Below, one piece after another: positions 1 through 7,799 of a stretch of DNA of 64,000 nucleotides. The DNA is from Hoeflea sp. (lineage in GTDB: Bacteria > Pseudomonadota > Alphaproteobacteria > Rhizobiales > Rhizobiaceae). The position numbers and the translations under genes are program-made. Below the pieces are notes generated by a model. It was given only the letters and a program-made list of their open reading frames with translations, did no database searches and was not told where the DNA came from. The stretch's first letter is position 1. The number at the start of each line of letters is the position of its first letter. The stretch covers positions 124,001 to 188,000 of the forward strand of contig JAHRFE010000013.1 in assembly GCA_019084245.1 (NCBI GenBank), written 5' to 3'.

Positions 1-785
1 TTGTCGAAGATTCGCGGATGTTCACCTCGGCGCTGAAATACCGGTTCGAAACCGATCTGGGCGTCGATGTCGTCACCTGCAGCTCATTGGCTGAAATGCG
101 GCAGGCTGCCGCCGGCGCCGATCACGGGTTCTTTGTCGCCGTGACCGACCTCAACCTGCCGGATTCGCCCCATTGCGAGGCGCTCGACTATGCGCTTGAA
201 ATCGACCTGCCGACCATTGTGTTCACCGGCAAGTTCGATTTCAACACGCGCAAGAGCATCCTGAAGAAGAACGTGCTCGATTACGTCATCAAGGACAATG
301 ACCGGGCGTTTGACGAGATCGTCATGGCGGTCGGCCGGATCATTTCCAACCGCGATTTCCGCATTCTGGTCGTCGACGACACGAAAACCCAGCGCAGCAT
401 CCTGTCATCGATGCTTACGGCGCAGAAATTCGAGATTGTCGAAGCTGCCTCGGGGCAGGAGGCGCTTGAGGCCATCGAAGCACATCCGGATATCAGCCTG
501 GTGCTGACGGATTACCACATGGGCGACATGGATGGCTATCAGCTGACCCGCAAGCTGCGCCGCAAATATTCCGACGACGTGCTGCGCATCATCGGCATTT
601 CCAATTCGAACGATCCCGAGCTTTCAGCCAGTTTCCTCAAGGCCGGGGCGAGCGATTTTCTCTACCGTCCCTTCGTCCAGGAGGAATTCCAGTGCCGCAT
701 CGCGCAGAACATCGGCATTCTGGTGAAGATGGAAGCCTTGAAAAAGGCAGCCTCGCTGTTGCCGATTGTCGCCGCGTCGGCCTGA
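1..785 (+). CDS. Tandem-receiver response regulator (5' end cut by window edge)
   Basis: The protein consists of two receiver (REC) domains and no output domain, so it probably acts by phosphotransfer or protein contact. The reading frame is open to the window edge: the codons before the first ATG (position 18) read V-E-D-S-R, the acidic N-terminal motif of a REC domain, so the true start lies upstream. Counting from that ATG, REC1 has its phosphoacceptor Asp at residue 44. REC2 (about 113-230) has the D120/D121 pair and phosphoacceptor D165 (LTDYHMGDMDG). In REC2 the usual Lys-Pro near the end is Arg-Pro (LYRPF), which may weaken phosphorylation signalling. No cognate kinase is visible. Confidence 0.85.
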   Translation, partial: VEDSRMFTSALKYRFETDLGVDVVTCSSLAEMRQAAAGADHGFFVAVTDLNLPDSPHCEALDYALEIDLPTIVFTGKFDFNTRKSILKKNVLDYVIKDNDRAFDEIVMAVGRIISNRDFRILVVDDTKTQRSILSSMLTAQKFEIVEAASGQEALEAIEAHPDISLVLTDYHMGDMDGYQLTRKLRRKYSDDVLRIIGISNSNDPELSASFLKAGASDFLYRPFVQEEFQCRIAQNIGILVKMEALKKAASLLPIVAASA

Positions 786-800
786 GCTTGGAATCCCAGT

Positions 801-1802
801 TCAGGCTGCGGCCTGGTACTGCTTGCGCTCGGCGCGCTCCTGTTGCGGCGAGCGGTTGTAAAGCTCGCGGTAGCATTTGGAGAAATGCGAGGCGGAGACA
901 AAGCCGCAGGCGACCGCCACCTCGACCACCGGCATCGGAGACTGGATGAGCAGGTGCCGCGCCCGGTCGAGCCGGATCTCGAGATAGTAGCGCGCCGGCG
1001 AGCGGCCCATTTCCTGGCGGAACAGGCGTTCGATCTGGCGCCGCGACAGGCCGGCGTCGTCGGCGATCTCGATCAGCGACAGCGGTTCGGACAGATTGGC
1101 TTCCATCAGTTCGATGATCGACAGCACCTTGGCATTCTGGACGCCGAGGCGGGCGCGCAGCGGCAGGCGCTGGCGGTCATGGGCGTTGCGGACCCGGTCG
1201 GTCAGCGCCATTTCACAGATGCGGTTGACCAGCGTGTCGTCATGATCCTCGCCGATCAGGCTCAGCATCATGTCGAGTGCTGCAGTGCCGCCGGCACAGG
1301 TGTGGATGTTGCCGTCGATTTCATAGAGATCGGCATAGACATGGGCCTTGGGGAAGGCCTCGGAAAAGCCCGGCAGATTTTCCCAATGGATGGCGCAGCG
1401 CCGGCCCGACAGCAGCCCGGCCTTCGCCAGGATGTGGGCGCCGGTGCACAATCCGCCGATGGCCACGCCGCGATTGTTCTCCTCACGCAGCCAGGCGAGC
1501 ACCGACTTGTTGTCGAAACGCTCGACATTGACGCCGGAACAGACGAACACCATGGTGGGCCGGTTCTCGCCCGACAGGCTGCGGCGTTCGTCGGCGAGCG
1601 AGGTGTTGACCGCCACCACGACCTGGTTCGAGGCGGGCACAGGCGCGCCGTCATGGGACGCCAGACGCCATGTGTAGCACTCGTAGCCCAGCATCCGGTT
1701 GGCCAGGCGCAAGGGCTCGATCGCCATGGAAAATGCGATCATGGAAAATTCCGGAACCATGAAAAAGACGATCGACCGCATATGCTTCGTATGTGAGGGC
1801 AT
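801..1802 (-). CDS. GlxA-family transcriptional regulator (DJ-1/PfpI plus AraC HTH)
   Basis: This is a 333-residue regulator. Residues 1-200 form a DJ-1/PfpI-like glutamine amidotransferase-type sensor domain, with the elbow motif GGLCTGAH around Cys119. Residues about 225-325 form an AraC-type double helix-turn-helix. The architecture is that of GbdR, CdhR and ArgR, which respond to glycine betaine, carnitine or arginine in pseudomonads. Because a betaine-type ABC transporter and a corrinoid methyltransferase system lie in the same region, a role as activator of quaternary-amine catabolism is a reasonable inference, but the inducer is unknown. It is convergent with the response regulator, 15 bases apart. 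Confidence 0.9.
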   Translation of the reverse strand: MPSHTKHMRSIVFFMVPEFSMIAFSMAIEPLRLANRMLGYECYTWRLASHDGAPVPASNQVVVAVNTSLADERRSLSGENRPTMVFVCSGVNVERFDNKSVLAWLREENNRGVAIGGLCTGAHILAKAGLLSGRRCAIHWENLPGFSEAFPKAHVYADLYEIDGNIHTCAGGTAALDMMLSLIGEDHDDTLVNRICEMALTDRVRNAHDRQRLPLRARLGVQNAKVLSIIELMEANLSEPLSLIEIADDAGLSRRQIERLFRQEMGRSPARYYLEIRLDRARHLLIQSPMPVVEVAVACGFVSASHFSKCYRELYNRSPQQERAERKQYQAAA

Positions 1803-1943
1803 TCAAAAATCCCAGTTCGCGCCCCCGCGAGGCCCATGTCGCGATCAGGCCATAAATTTCGCGATTTGTCACTGGGATGACACGCAAATATTTCGGCCTG
1901 CGACATGGTCCGCAGCGGGGACGGGACCGGGAATTGCCGGGCT

Positions 1944-2132
1944 TCACAGCATCGGACGGGCATGGATATCGGCTTGCGCGCTGCTCAGCGATGGCAGATC
2001 CGCAGGGCCGGGCCAGCCGATGTCCTTTTGCAGTTCAAGCGGAAGATCCATCAGGACGCTTTCCATGGCTGCACGCTTCTGATGCGCGCGCCACTGACGC
2101 GCCTTGCGGGTGATGTGAGAGAAACCGAACAT
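1944..2132 (-). CDS. Small DUF1127-type basic protein
   Basis: This 62-residue protein starts at the ATG at 2132, which has a clear AAGGAG ribosome-binding site; an upstream in-frame start is less likely. It has a basic N-terminal half and the motif L-P-L-E-L-Q-K-D-I-G, typical of DUF1127 proteins of rhizobia. Some family members bind RNA and affect RNA turnover or phosphate and carbon metabolism, but the job of this one is unknown. It is divergent from the LysR regulator at 2251 and shares a ~118-bp promoter region with it; some alphaproteobacterial LysR regulators (VtlR/LsrB type) control DUF1127 genes. Confidence 0.75.
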   Translation of the reverse strand: MFGFSHITRKARQWRAHQKRAAMESVLMDLPLELQKDIGWPGPADLPSLSSAQADIHARPML

Positions 2133-2199
2133 CGCTGTGTCTCCTTGATCGGTGTTGACCAGACTGACTGGATTGACAACAGCATCGCGTCGATGCATG

Positions 2200-2220
2200 A
2201 TTCAATCAAACGAAATGAAT
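2200..2220. promoter_or_regulatory. Candidate LysR operator (ATTCA-N11-TGAAT dyad)
   Basis: An inverted repeat with arms ATTCA and TGAAT separated by 11 bases lies between the divergent DUF1127 and LysR genes, about 30 bases upstream of the LysR start. Position and symmetry fit an autoregulatory site for the LysR protein. The arms are short, so chance occurrence in this AT-richer spacer is possible. Confidence 0.35.
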
Positions 2221-2250
2221 TGACCCAAACGATCAACGGAATTGAACACC

Positions 2251-3159
2251 ATGAACGCGCCGCTCAATCATCCGCTCATGATGCTGGACCCCGACGTGTT
2301 GCGCAGCTTCGTCGCCATTGCCGAGACCGGCAGCTTCACGGCGGCAGCGGCGCGGATCTACCGGACGCCGTCGGCGGTCTCGATGCAGATCAAGCGGCTC
2401 GAGGAGCAACTGGGCGTTTCGGTGTTTTTGCGGGACGCGCGCAATGTGTCGCTCACCCATGACGGCGAGGTTCTGCTGGGCTACGCGCGGCGGCTGATCG
2501 CGCTCAACCGCGAAGCGATCTCGCGCTTCGTCACCTCCGATGTCTCGGGCGTGGTGCGGATCGGGTCGCCATCCGACTATGGCGAGGCGGTGCTGCCAAG
2601 CGTGCTAAAGCTGTTTGCCAAGTCGCATCCATCCGTGGTGGTGGATGTGGTGATCGACCAGTCGACCAGCCTGCTGAAGCGCTTTGCCTCGGGCCATATC
2701 GACATCGCCCTGATCAGCTGCATGCGCGACCAGACGCCCGATCCGGGCGAAGTCCTGATGACCGATGACATCGTCTGGGCCGGCGCGAAGGGCGGACAGG
2801 CCTACCTGATGGACCCGCTGCCGGTCTCCATGTGGGACGAGGGCTGCGTCTGGCGCGACAGCGCGCTGGCGGCGCTCGAGAAGGTGGGACGGTCCTACAG
2901 GGTGGCGTTCATGACATCGCATTCGGCCGGGCAGCGGTCGGCGATCCTGGCCGATCTTGCGATCGCGCCGATGGGGCGGAGCTTTCTCGGATCCGACATC
3001 CAGGTGCTTGACGAGGATTGCGGGCTTCCCGCGCCGGGCAAATACCATCTGCTGCTGAAAGTGGCGGCGGACCCGTCGCCGCAGGTGATGGCGCTGAGCG
3101 ATCACTTCCGTGCCCGCTTCCAGCATTTCAGCGAGACCGGGGTGTTCGAAGCCCCTTGA
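2251..3159 (+). CDS. LysR-family transcriptional regulator
   Basis: This 302-residue LysR regulator has an N-terminal winged HTH around residues 12-70 (FVAIAETGSFTAAAAR) and a LysR substrate-binding domain from about residue 95. I prefer the ATG at 2251 over an in-frame TTG at 2242, because the ACGGA element is correctly spaced only for the ATG. The opening (LDPDVLRSFVAIAETGSFTAAA, then SAVSMQIKRLEEQLG) resembles the VtlR/LsrB/LrhA group of alphaproteobacteria, several of which control small DUF1127 genes like its divergent neighbour. The assignment to that subgroup is inference; the LysR call is firm. Confidence 0.9.
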   Translation: MNAPLNHPLMMLDPDVLRSFVAIAETGSFTAAAARIYRTPSAVSMQIKRLEEQLGVSVFLRDARNVSLTHDGEVLLGYARRLIALNREAISRFVTSDVSGVVRIGSPSDYGEAVLPSVLKLFAKSHPSVVVDVVIDQSTSLLKRFASGHIDIALISCMRDQTPDPGEVLMTDDIVWAGAKGGQAYLMDPLPVSMWDEGCVWRDSALAALEKVGRSYRVAFMTSHSAGQRSAILADLAIAPMGRSFLGSDIQVLDEDCGLPAPGKYHLLLKVAADPSPQVMALSDHFRARFQHFSETGVFEAP

Positions 3160-3279
3160 TTGGGATGGCGCGGTGATGAACCCTTTCTGAACGGCGCATT
3201 CAGGACAAATACAGGCGGGTATTTCTAATCTTCTGACATTGGCGCACGCGTGACGGCGCTCACAAAGGGAGACACGATC

Positions 3280-3645
3280 ATGACTTCATCCATCCGCATG
3301 CTTTTGGCCCTTGCGGCCGTGACCACCGCCACCGCCACCGTTCCGGCCATGTCATCGGCATTCACCGCCGGCACCGTGACGGCGATCGCGCCGGATGACG
3401 CGCTCAACATCCGCAAATGGCCAGGCGCAAATTCGAGAATCATCGATGCATACCTGCTCAATGAGCCGATCAGCCTGACCGGCCGCTGCAAGAGCATCGT
3501 CACCAATGTCTCGTTCCGGATCGACGGGAAGGGCAGCTCGGAGTGGAAATATTCCAAGATGAAGCAGGCCAATGTCTGGTGCCAGGTGATGACCGACGAC
3601 GCAGAACTCGGTTGGGCGCGGGGCAAATATATCTGGCCGGAATGA
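3280..3645 (+). CDS. Secreted SH3-like domain protein
   Basis: The product has 121 residues. The ATG at 3280 follows an AAAGGGA ribosome-binding site; an upstream GTG at 3250 lacks one. An N-terminal signal peptide (hydrophobic, A/V/T-rich, cleavage near AMSSA-FT) is followed by a bacterial SH3-like segment (A-L-N-I-R-K-W-P-G, then S-L-T-G-R-C). Such domains usually bind peptidoglycan or other wall material in the periplasm. It is monocistronic as far as seen, with the LysR gene 120 bases upstream. The exact ligand is unknown. Confidence 0.75.
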   Translation: MTSSIRMLLALAAVTTATATVPAMSSAFTAGTVTAIAPDDALNIRKWPGANSRIIDAYLLNEPISLTGRCKSIVTNVSFRIDGKGSSEWKYSKMKQANVWCQVMTDDAELGWARGKYIWPE

Positions 3646-3786
3646 GGCTGGGGTCTGACGCATTGTCGTTCGGCGGATGACAGCCGCTAGGGCGCGCAGG
3701 TCTGGTCCTTCCGGCGTCCGGTAGCCTGTTTAAGTACGCTCCGCCGCTCTCCTCGGACCCCGCCGCCCTCGTCGGCCCTAGCCGGA

Positions 3787-3898
3787 TCGTCCTCCTCGGG
3801 CCTGTCCCGAGGATCTACTGACCCCTCGGCGTTTCCATCGATCCGGTTGTTGCGGGGCGGGCGTCTGCAGACCCTCGCCACAAGGGCGAGGGTGACGG
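3787..3898 (+). repeat. Palindrome-bearing repeat, copy 1
   Basis: The unit begins with a hairpin (CTCGGG / CCCGAG around 3796-3812), continues with GATCTACTG and CCCCTCGGCGTTTCC, and ends with a second hairpin whose arms ACCCTCGCC / GGCGAGGGT lie at 3871-3893. Copy 2 starts 250 bases downstream in the same orientation. Confidence 0.85.
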
Positions 3899-4036
3899 CG
3901 GAGGGGCCGTGCGGAGCCTGTGACGGAGGGCGCAATGGGCGGATTGCGGCGGACAATACGTGCCGAGCAGGAAGGGCAGGGAGATCCATGCATGGCGGAG
4001 TGAGGGACGTTCGAGAGGCTTGCCGACCCCGCCGCA

Positions 4037-4148
4037 TCGTCGTCCTCGGGCCTGTCCCGAGGATCTACTGGCCCCTCGGCGTTTCCCACTGGACCGTTTA
4101 TTGCGGGGCGCCGTCCGTAGACCCTCGCCACAGGGGCGAGGGTGACGG
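4037..4148 (+). repeat. Palindrome-bearing repeat, copy 2
   Basis: This is a second copy of the unit at 3787, with the same two hairpins (CTCGGG / CCCGAG at about 4046-4062; ACCCTCGCC / GGCGAGGGT at 4121-4143) and divergence mainly in the middle. It ends just past the stop codon of the convergent-strand activator gene, so it could also serve as a transcription stop. Confidence 0.85.
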
Positions 4149-4171
4149 GCCTAGAGTTCCAGCCCCGCCGG

Positions 4172-6208
4172 TCAGCCGCGCCTGCGTCCGCCTCGCCGGC
4201 GGCCGGCGCCGGGTTCGATGCCGGCGGCGGCGTCGGTGTCCATCGAGCGTTCGGGCAGCCTGACCACTTCGGTGAGCCTGGGGAAGGCGTCGATCTTGTT
4301 GGGGAAGGCCATGGCGTTGACGAAATGCTCCTGGAACTTCGGCTCCAGCGCGGTTTCGATCTTCTCGATGCGGGTGACCGTGTGTTCGATCTCGCGGCGG
4401 TGGTTGCGGTTCAAGAGCGCCATGCGGGCGCCGGTGCCTGCGGCGTTGCCGACGGCCTTGACCTTCTCGAGATCGCAATCAGGCACGAGACCCAGCACAA
4501 GGGCATATTTCGGATCGATGAAGGAGCCGAAGGCGCCGGCAAGGCCGATGCGGTCGACGCTGGTGATGCCCTGCTTGTCCATCAACAGCTTGACGCCGGC
4601 GTAGAGCGCCGCCTTGGCAAGCTGGATGGCGCGGACGTCGGTCTGGGTCACCATCAGCTTCTGCTCGCCGTCGCGCAGGAGATAGGCGAAGGTGCGTCCG
4701 GTGCTGACGATGCGCTCGCTTTGGGCTGCGAGATCGCCATTGATGACGCCGTCCTCGGTGATGATGCCGGCGAGATACATCTCGGCGATGATCTCGATGA
4801 TGCCCGAGCCGCAGACGCCGGTGACGCCGACGGTCTTGGCCAGTTCGTCGAAGCCCGGTTCATCCGACCAGGGCTCGATGCCGATGACGCGGTAGCGCGG
4901 CTCGAAGGTGACCGGATCGATGCGGATGCGCTCGATGGCGCCGGGGGCCGCGCGCTGGCCGCAGGAGATCTCGGCGCCCTCGAAGGCTGGACCGGTGGGC
5001 GAGGAGGCGGCCACCGTGCGGATGGAATTTCCGAGCACGATCTCGGCATTGGTGCCGACGTCGACGAGCAGCATCATCTCGTCCTGGCGGTGCGGGCCTT
5101 CGGTCAGCGTGGCGGCCGCCGCATCGGCGCCGACATGGCCGGCGATGCAGGGCAGCATGTAGACCCGGGCGCCAGGATTGAGCGGAAGGCCGATCTCTGA
5201 GGATCTGACATTGACCGCGCCGGAAACGGCGAGGGCAAAGGGTGCGCCGCCGAGTTCGGTCGGATCGATGCCCAGGAAAAGATGGTGCATGATCGGATTG
5301 CCGACGAAAACCGCGTCGAGAATGTCGGCGCGGTCGATCTCGCCTTCCTTGCAGACCTTGTCGATCAGCCCGTTGATCGCCTCGCGCACGGCGATGGTCA
5401 TGCCCTCGCGGCCCTCGGGGTTCATCATCACGTAGGAGACGCGGCTCATCAGATCCTCGCCGAAGCGGATCTGCGGATTGGAGGTGCCGGACGAGGCGAG
5501 CGTGCGGCCCGACAGCAGTGAGGACAGATGCATGGCGATGGTGGTGGACCCGATATCGCAGGCGATGCCATAGGCCTCGTTCTTGAGGCCGGGGTAGAGC
5601 GCCACAAGTGTTGCCTGGCCGCCATGGACCGGCTCGTGAACGGCCGCGGTGACGGTCCAGTTGCCCTTGCGCAGGATCTGCTGCACCTGGCCGAGCAGAT
5701 AGGTGTCGATTGCGAGATTCTTGAAGCCCCAGTCGGCCTCGATCGCCAAGAGCAGCCGATCGAGATCGCCCAGCGGCTTGTGCATGTCGGGCTCCTCGAC
5801 CTCGACATAGCACATGTGGATTGCCGGATTGCGCTCGATGACGCGGCCGTCGGAATCCTTGCGCACAACTTGTGCATTGACCACGGCGTCCTGCGGGATG
5901 TCGATGACCAGGTCGCCCAGGATCCTGGCCGAGCAGGACAGCCTGCGGCCGGGCTTCAGGTCGCGCTTCTCTGCGTAGCGAACCTCATTGCCGCCAAAGG
6001 GCGTGATGTGGTCGTTGGACGAGGTGATGCCGTGCTTGGCGAAGACGCCTTCCTGCACGTCGACCTGGCAGCGCCCGCAGATGCCGCGGCCGCCGCAGAC
6101 ACTTTCCACATGCACGCCGAGTTGCCGCGCGGCATCGAGTACGGGGGTGTCGGTCGGAAAGCGCCCGCGCTTTCCCGACGGCATGAACAGGACGAGGTGG
6201 TCGGTCAT
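4172..6208 (-). CDS. Corrinoid-protein reductive activator (2Fe-2S plus ASKHA domain, RACo/RamA type)
   Basis: This 678-residue protein starts at the ATG at 6208 (GGTGA ribosome-binding site); a TTG at 6226 is less likely. The N-terminus is a plant-type 2Fe-2S ferredoxin domain with Cys38, Cys44, Cys47 and Cys92. After a linker, residues about 215-640 are an ASKHA-type ATPase domain (YGIACDIGSTTIA). This is the build of RACo, which uses ATP to return inactive Co(II) corrinoid to Co(I). Here it would reactivate the corrinoid protein at 12507-13208. The C-terminus ends in an Arg/Gly tail (GRRRGGRRRG). The GIY-YIG cassette separates it from the upstream methyltransferase gene on the same strand. 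Confidence 0.88.
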   Translation of the reverse strand: MTDHLVLFMPSGKRGRFPTDTPVLDAARQLGVHVESVCGGRGICGRCQVDVQEGVFAKHGITSSNDHITPFGGNEVRYAEKRDLKPGRRLSCSARILGDLVIDIPQDAVVNAQVVRKDSDGRVIERNPAIHMCYVEVEEPDMHKPLGDLDRLLLAIEADWGFKNLAIDTYLLGQVQQILRKGNWTVTAAVHEPVHGGQATLVALYPGLKNEAYGIACDIGSTTIAMHLSSLLSGRTLASSGTSNPQIRFGEDLMSRVSYVMMNPEGREGMTIAVREAINGLIDKVCKEGEIDRADILDAVFVGNPIMHHLFLGIDPTELGGAPFALAVSGAVNVRSSEIGLPLNPGARVYMLPCIAGHVGADAAAATLTEGPHRQDEMMLLVDVGTNAEIVLGNSIRTVAASSPTGPAFEGAEISCGQRAAPGAIERIRIDPVTFEPRYRVIGIEPWSDEPGFDELAKTVGVTGVCGSGIIEIIAEMYLAGIITEDGVINGDLAAQSERIVSTGRTFAYLLRDGEQKLMVTQTDVRAIQLAKAALYAGVKLLMDKQGITSVDRIGLAGAFGSFIDPKYALVLGLVPDCDLEKVKAVGNAAGTGARMALLNRNHRREIEHTVTRIEKIETALEPKFQEHFVNAMAFPNKIDAFPRLTEVVRLPERSMDTDAAAGIEPGAGRRRGGRRRG

Positions 6209-6249
6209 TGGGTCACCATTTTGCAATTGAGGCGCGATGCTCTATCCTG

Positions 6250-6308
6250 ACCCTCATCCTGAGGTGTGAGCATGAGCAAAGCGAATGCGAGCCTCGAAGG
6301 ACGAGGGG
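6250..6308 (+). repeat. Palindromic repeat flanking GIY-YIG gene (left)
   Basis: This is an imperfect palindrome with outer arms CCCTCATCCTGAGG and CCTCGAAGGACGAGGG. The copy at 6630-6690, on the other side of the GIY-YIG gene, is in inverted orientation. It ends 4 bases before the GIY-YIG start codon and lies in the 5' region of the minus-strand activator gene. Confidence 0.85.
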
Positions 6309-6312
6309 CAGG

Positions 6313-6618
6313 ATGGTCGAGGCAACGGTCTACATTTTGCGTTGTGCGGATGGGAGCTATTACACCGGACTCACCAAGCAGGCGGTTGAGGCTCGTGTAT
6401 GGGAGCATAACAATTTGCCAAGTGAAACCAGTTATACGGCCAAGCGACGGCCGGTTGAGCTGGTGTTTTCCGAGACCTACGATTTGATTACCGACGCGAT
6501 TGCCCGTGAACGCCAAATCAAGGGATGGTCGAGGCGAAAAAAGGAAGCCTTGATCGCCTTGAACTATGAAGGATTGCCAGAACTTTCGCGGCGCGGCCAC
6601 CTTATACCAAAACCATAG
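6313..6618 (+). CDS. GIY-YIG domain endonuclease-like protein
   Basis: The 101-residue product is a single GIY-YIG nuclease domain. It has V-Y-I-L-R-C-A-D-G-S-Y-Y-T-G near the N-terminus, then Arg in EARVWEHN and a Glu in ARERQIKGWSR, as in UPF0213/YhbQ-type proteins. The ATG at 6313 has a GGGGCAGG ribosome-binding site inside the end of the left repeat. The gene is less GC-rich than its neighbours, is on the opposite strand, and splits two minus-strand genes of one pathway. It is enclosed by inverted palindromes, so it looks like an inserted cassette. The substrate is unknown; a role in repeat mobility is only a hypothesis. Confidence 0.85.
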   Translation: MVEATVYILRCADGSYYTGLTKQAVEARVWEHNNLPSETSYTAKRRPVELVFSETYDLITDAIARERQIKGWSRRKKEALIALNYEGLPELSRRGHLIPKP

Positions 6619-6629
6619 CGTCCAGTGGC

Positions 6630-6690
6630 CCACACCCTCGCCCTTCGAGGCTCGCCCCTTCGGAGCTCGCGCCTCAGGATGAGGGTGTGG
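6630..6690 (-). repeat. Palindromic repeat flanking GIY-YIG gene (right, inverted)
   Basis: Outer 10-bp arms CCACACCCTC and GAGGGTGTGG are perfect. The interior (CCCTTCGAGGCTCG, then GCCTCAGGATGAGGG) is the reverse complement of the left copy at 6250-6308. It begins 11 bases after the GIY-YIG stop codon. Confidence 0.85.
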
Positions 6691-6758
6691 GAGCGATCTC
6701 GGTCCAATCGCAAATCTGAAACAATGGTTTGCCAGATTCATAGTCCAGCTATCTTTGC

Positions 6759-7718
6759 TCACGCAGTTCCCGAGCGGCCGGCGCGGCCGCCGCGGCGGCG
6801 GCTGTCGCTGCCCGAGGGCGCCTGGGACTGCGGGGCGGGGGCGGAGCCCGCCACATGTGGCTGGTAGTCCTTGTAGGTCTTGATCCAGTTGGTGCAGTTG
6901 GGATCGGTGCCATTGAGCACATTGGCGGCGCGCACGGCTTCCATTTCCTGCGGACGGCAGGGGTTCATGATCGCGGACGTCATGCCGGCGCCGATCACCA
7001 TCGGGATGAAGCCGGCATTGATGCCGTGGCGGTGGGGCAGGCCGAAGGAAACGTTGGAGAGGCCGCAGGTGGTGTTGACCTTGAGCTCGTTGCGCAGCCG
7101 GTAGAGCAGCGCAAAGACCTGGCGGCCGGCATCGCCCAGCGCGCCGATCGGCATGACCAGCGGGTCGACGACGATGTCATGCGGCTTGATGCCGTAATCC
7201 ATGGCGCGCTCGACGATCTTCTTGGCGACCGCAAAGCGGACATCGGGGTCCATGGAAATGCCGGTCTCGTCGTTTGAGATCGCCACCACCGGCACGTCGT
7301 ATTTCTTGCACAGCGGCAGGATCGCCTCGAGCTTTTCTTCCTCGCCGGTCACGGAGTTGACCAGCGGGCGGCCCTTGGCGACCTTAAGTGCGGCTTCGAT
7401 GGCCGCAGTCACCGAACTGTCGATCGACAGCGGGATGTCGACCAGGCCCTGGACGATTTCCATGGTCTGCACCAAGAGGCCCGGCTCGGTCTCGTTCGGG
7501 TTGACCGAGGTCACGCCCGCATTGACGTCGAGCATGGTGGCGCCGGCGGCGACCTGTTCGAGCGCGTCCTTGATCACGGTCTCGAAATTTCCGGCGATCA
7601 TCTCGGCGGCCAGCTTCTTGCGCCCGGTCGGGTTGATGCGCTCGCCGATCACGCAGAAGGGCTGGTCAAAGCCGATGATGACTTCGCGGGTGGCGGAGGC
7701 GACGATAGTGCGGGTCAT
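6759..7718 (-). CDS. Pterin-binding methyltransferase (methylcorrinoid:tetrahydrofolate methyltransferase type)
   Basis: This 319-residue protein of the pterin-binding (DHPS-like) TIM-barrel family has the motifs GERINPTGRKK (about 25-35), LDVNAG (63-68), a PLVNSVTGE strand and an NTTCGLSNVSFGLP segment. The last motifs are typical of MetH-type and acetogen MeTr/AcsE proteins rather than folate-synthesis DHPS. It should move the methyl group between the corrinoid protein and tetrahydrofolate. The start at 7718 has an AAGGAT ribosome-binding site. The C-terminal ~30 residues are a Pro/Ser linker followed by SRRRGGRAGRSG, a tail also seen in the activator and Bmt proteins. A palindromic site at 7741-7756 lies just upstream. 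Confidence 0.9.
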   Translation of the reverse strand: MTRTIVASATREVIIGFDQPFCVIGERINPTGRKKLAAEMIAGNFETVIKDALEQVAAGATMLDVNAGVTSVNPNETEPGLLVQTMEIVQGLVDIPLSIDSSVTAAIEAALKVAKGRPLVNSVTGEEEKLEAILPLCKKYDVPVVAISNDETGISMDPDVRFAVAKKIVERAMDYGIKPHDIVVDPLVMPIGALGDAGRQVFALLYRLRNELKVNTTCGLSNVSFGLPHRHGINAGFIPMVIGAGMTSAIMNPCRPQEMEAVRAANVLNGTDPNCTNWIKTYKDYQPHVAGSAPAPQSQAPSGSDSRRRGGRAGRSGTA

Positions 7719-7740
7719 GTTCGATCCTTGCAGTGAAGAC

Positions 7741-7756
7741 ATAAAGACTTGTTTAT
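7741..7756 (-). promoter_or_regulatory. Candidate operator (ATAAA-N6-TTTAT) before the pterin methyltransferase
   Basis: ATAAAGACTTGTTTAT forms a dyad and is preceded by GAC. The same GACATAAAGA start followed by a TTATA block occurs in the promoter region of the bmt-like gene at 20573-20588. The shared site before two methyl-transfer genes suggests one regulator, possibly an ArsR-family SAH sensor (SahR type), but the family is inferred. Confidence 0.45.
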
Positions 7757-7799
7757 ATCGTTATAGAATTTTGGGCGGAGATGCAAGCCTTTGGGCCTG

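Larger units (their letters stand above)
3646..4171. other. Non-coding spacer with two repeat copies
   Basis: I see no convincing gene in these 526 bases on either strand; the open frames that cross it are compositional. The spacer is occupied mainly by two direct copies of a ~112-bp repeat, each with two hairpins, described separately. Confidence 0.7.

Noticed and set aside
4142-5200. Plus-strand frame antisense to the corrinoid activator
   Set aside because: Asp/Gly/Ala-rich shadow; the activator on the minus strand has clear Cys and ASKHA motifs.
6205-6762. Minus-strand frame spanning the GIY-YIG cassette
   Set aside because: It crosses both palindromes and overlaps the GIY-YIG domain in antisense; nothing in it resembles a protein family.
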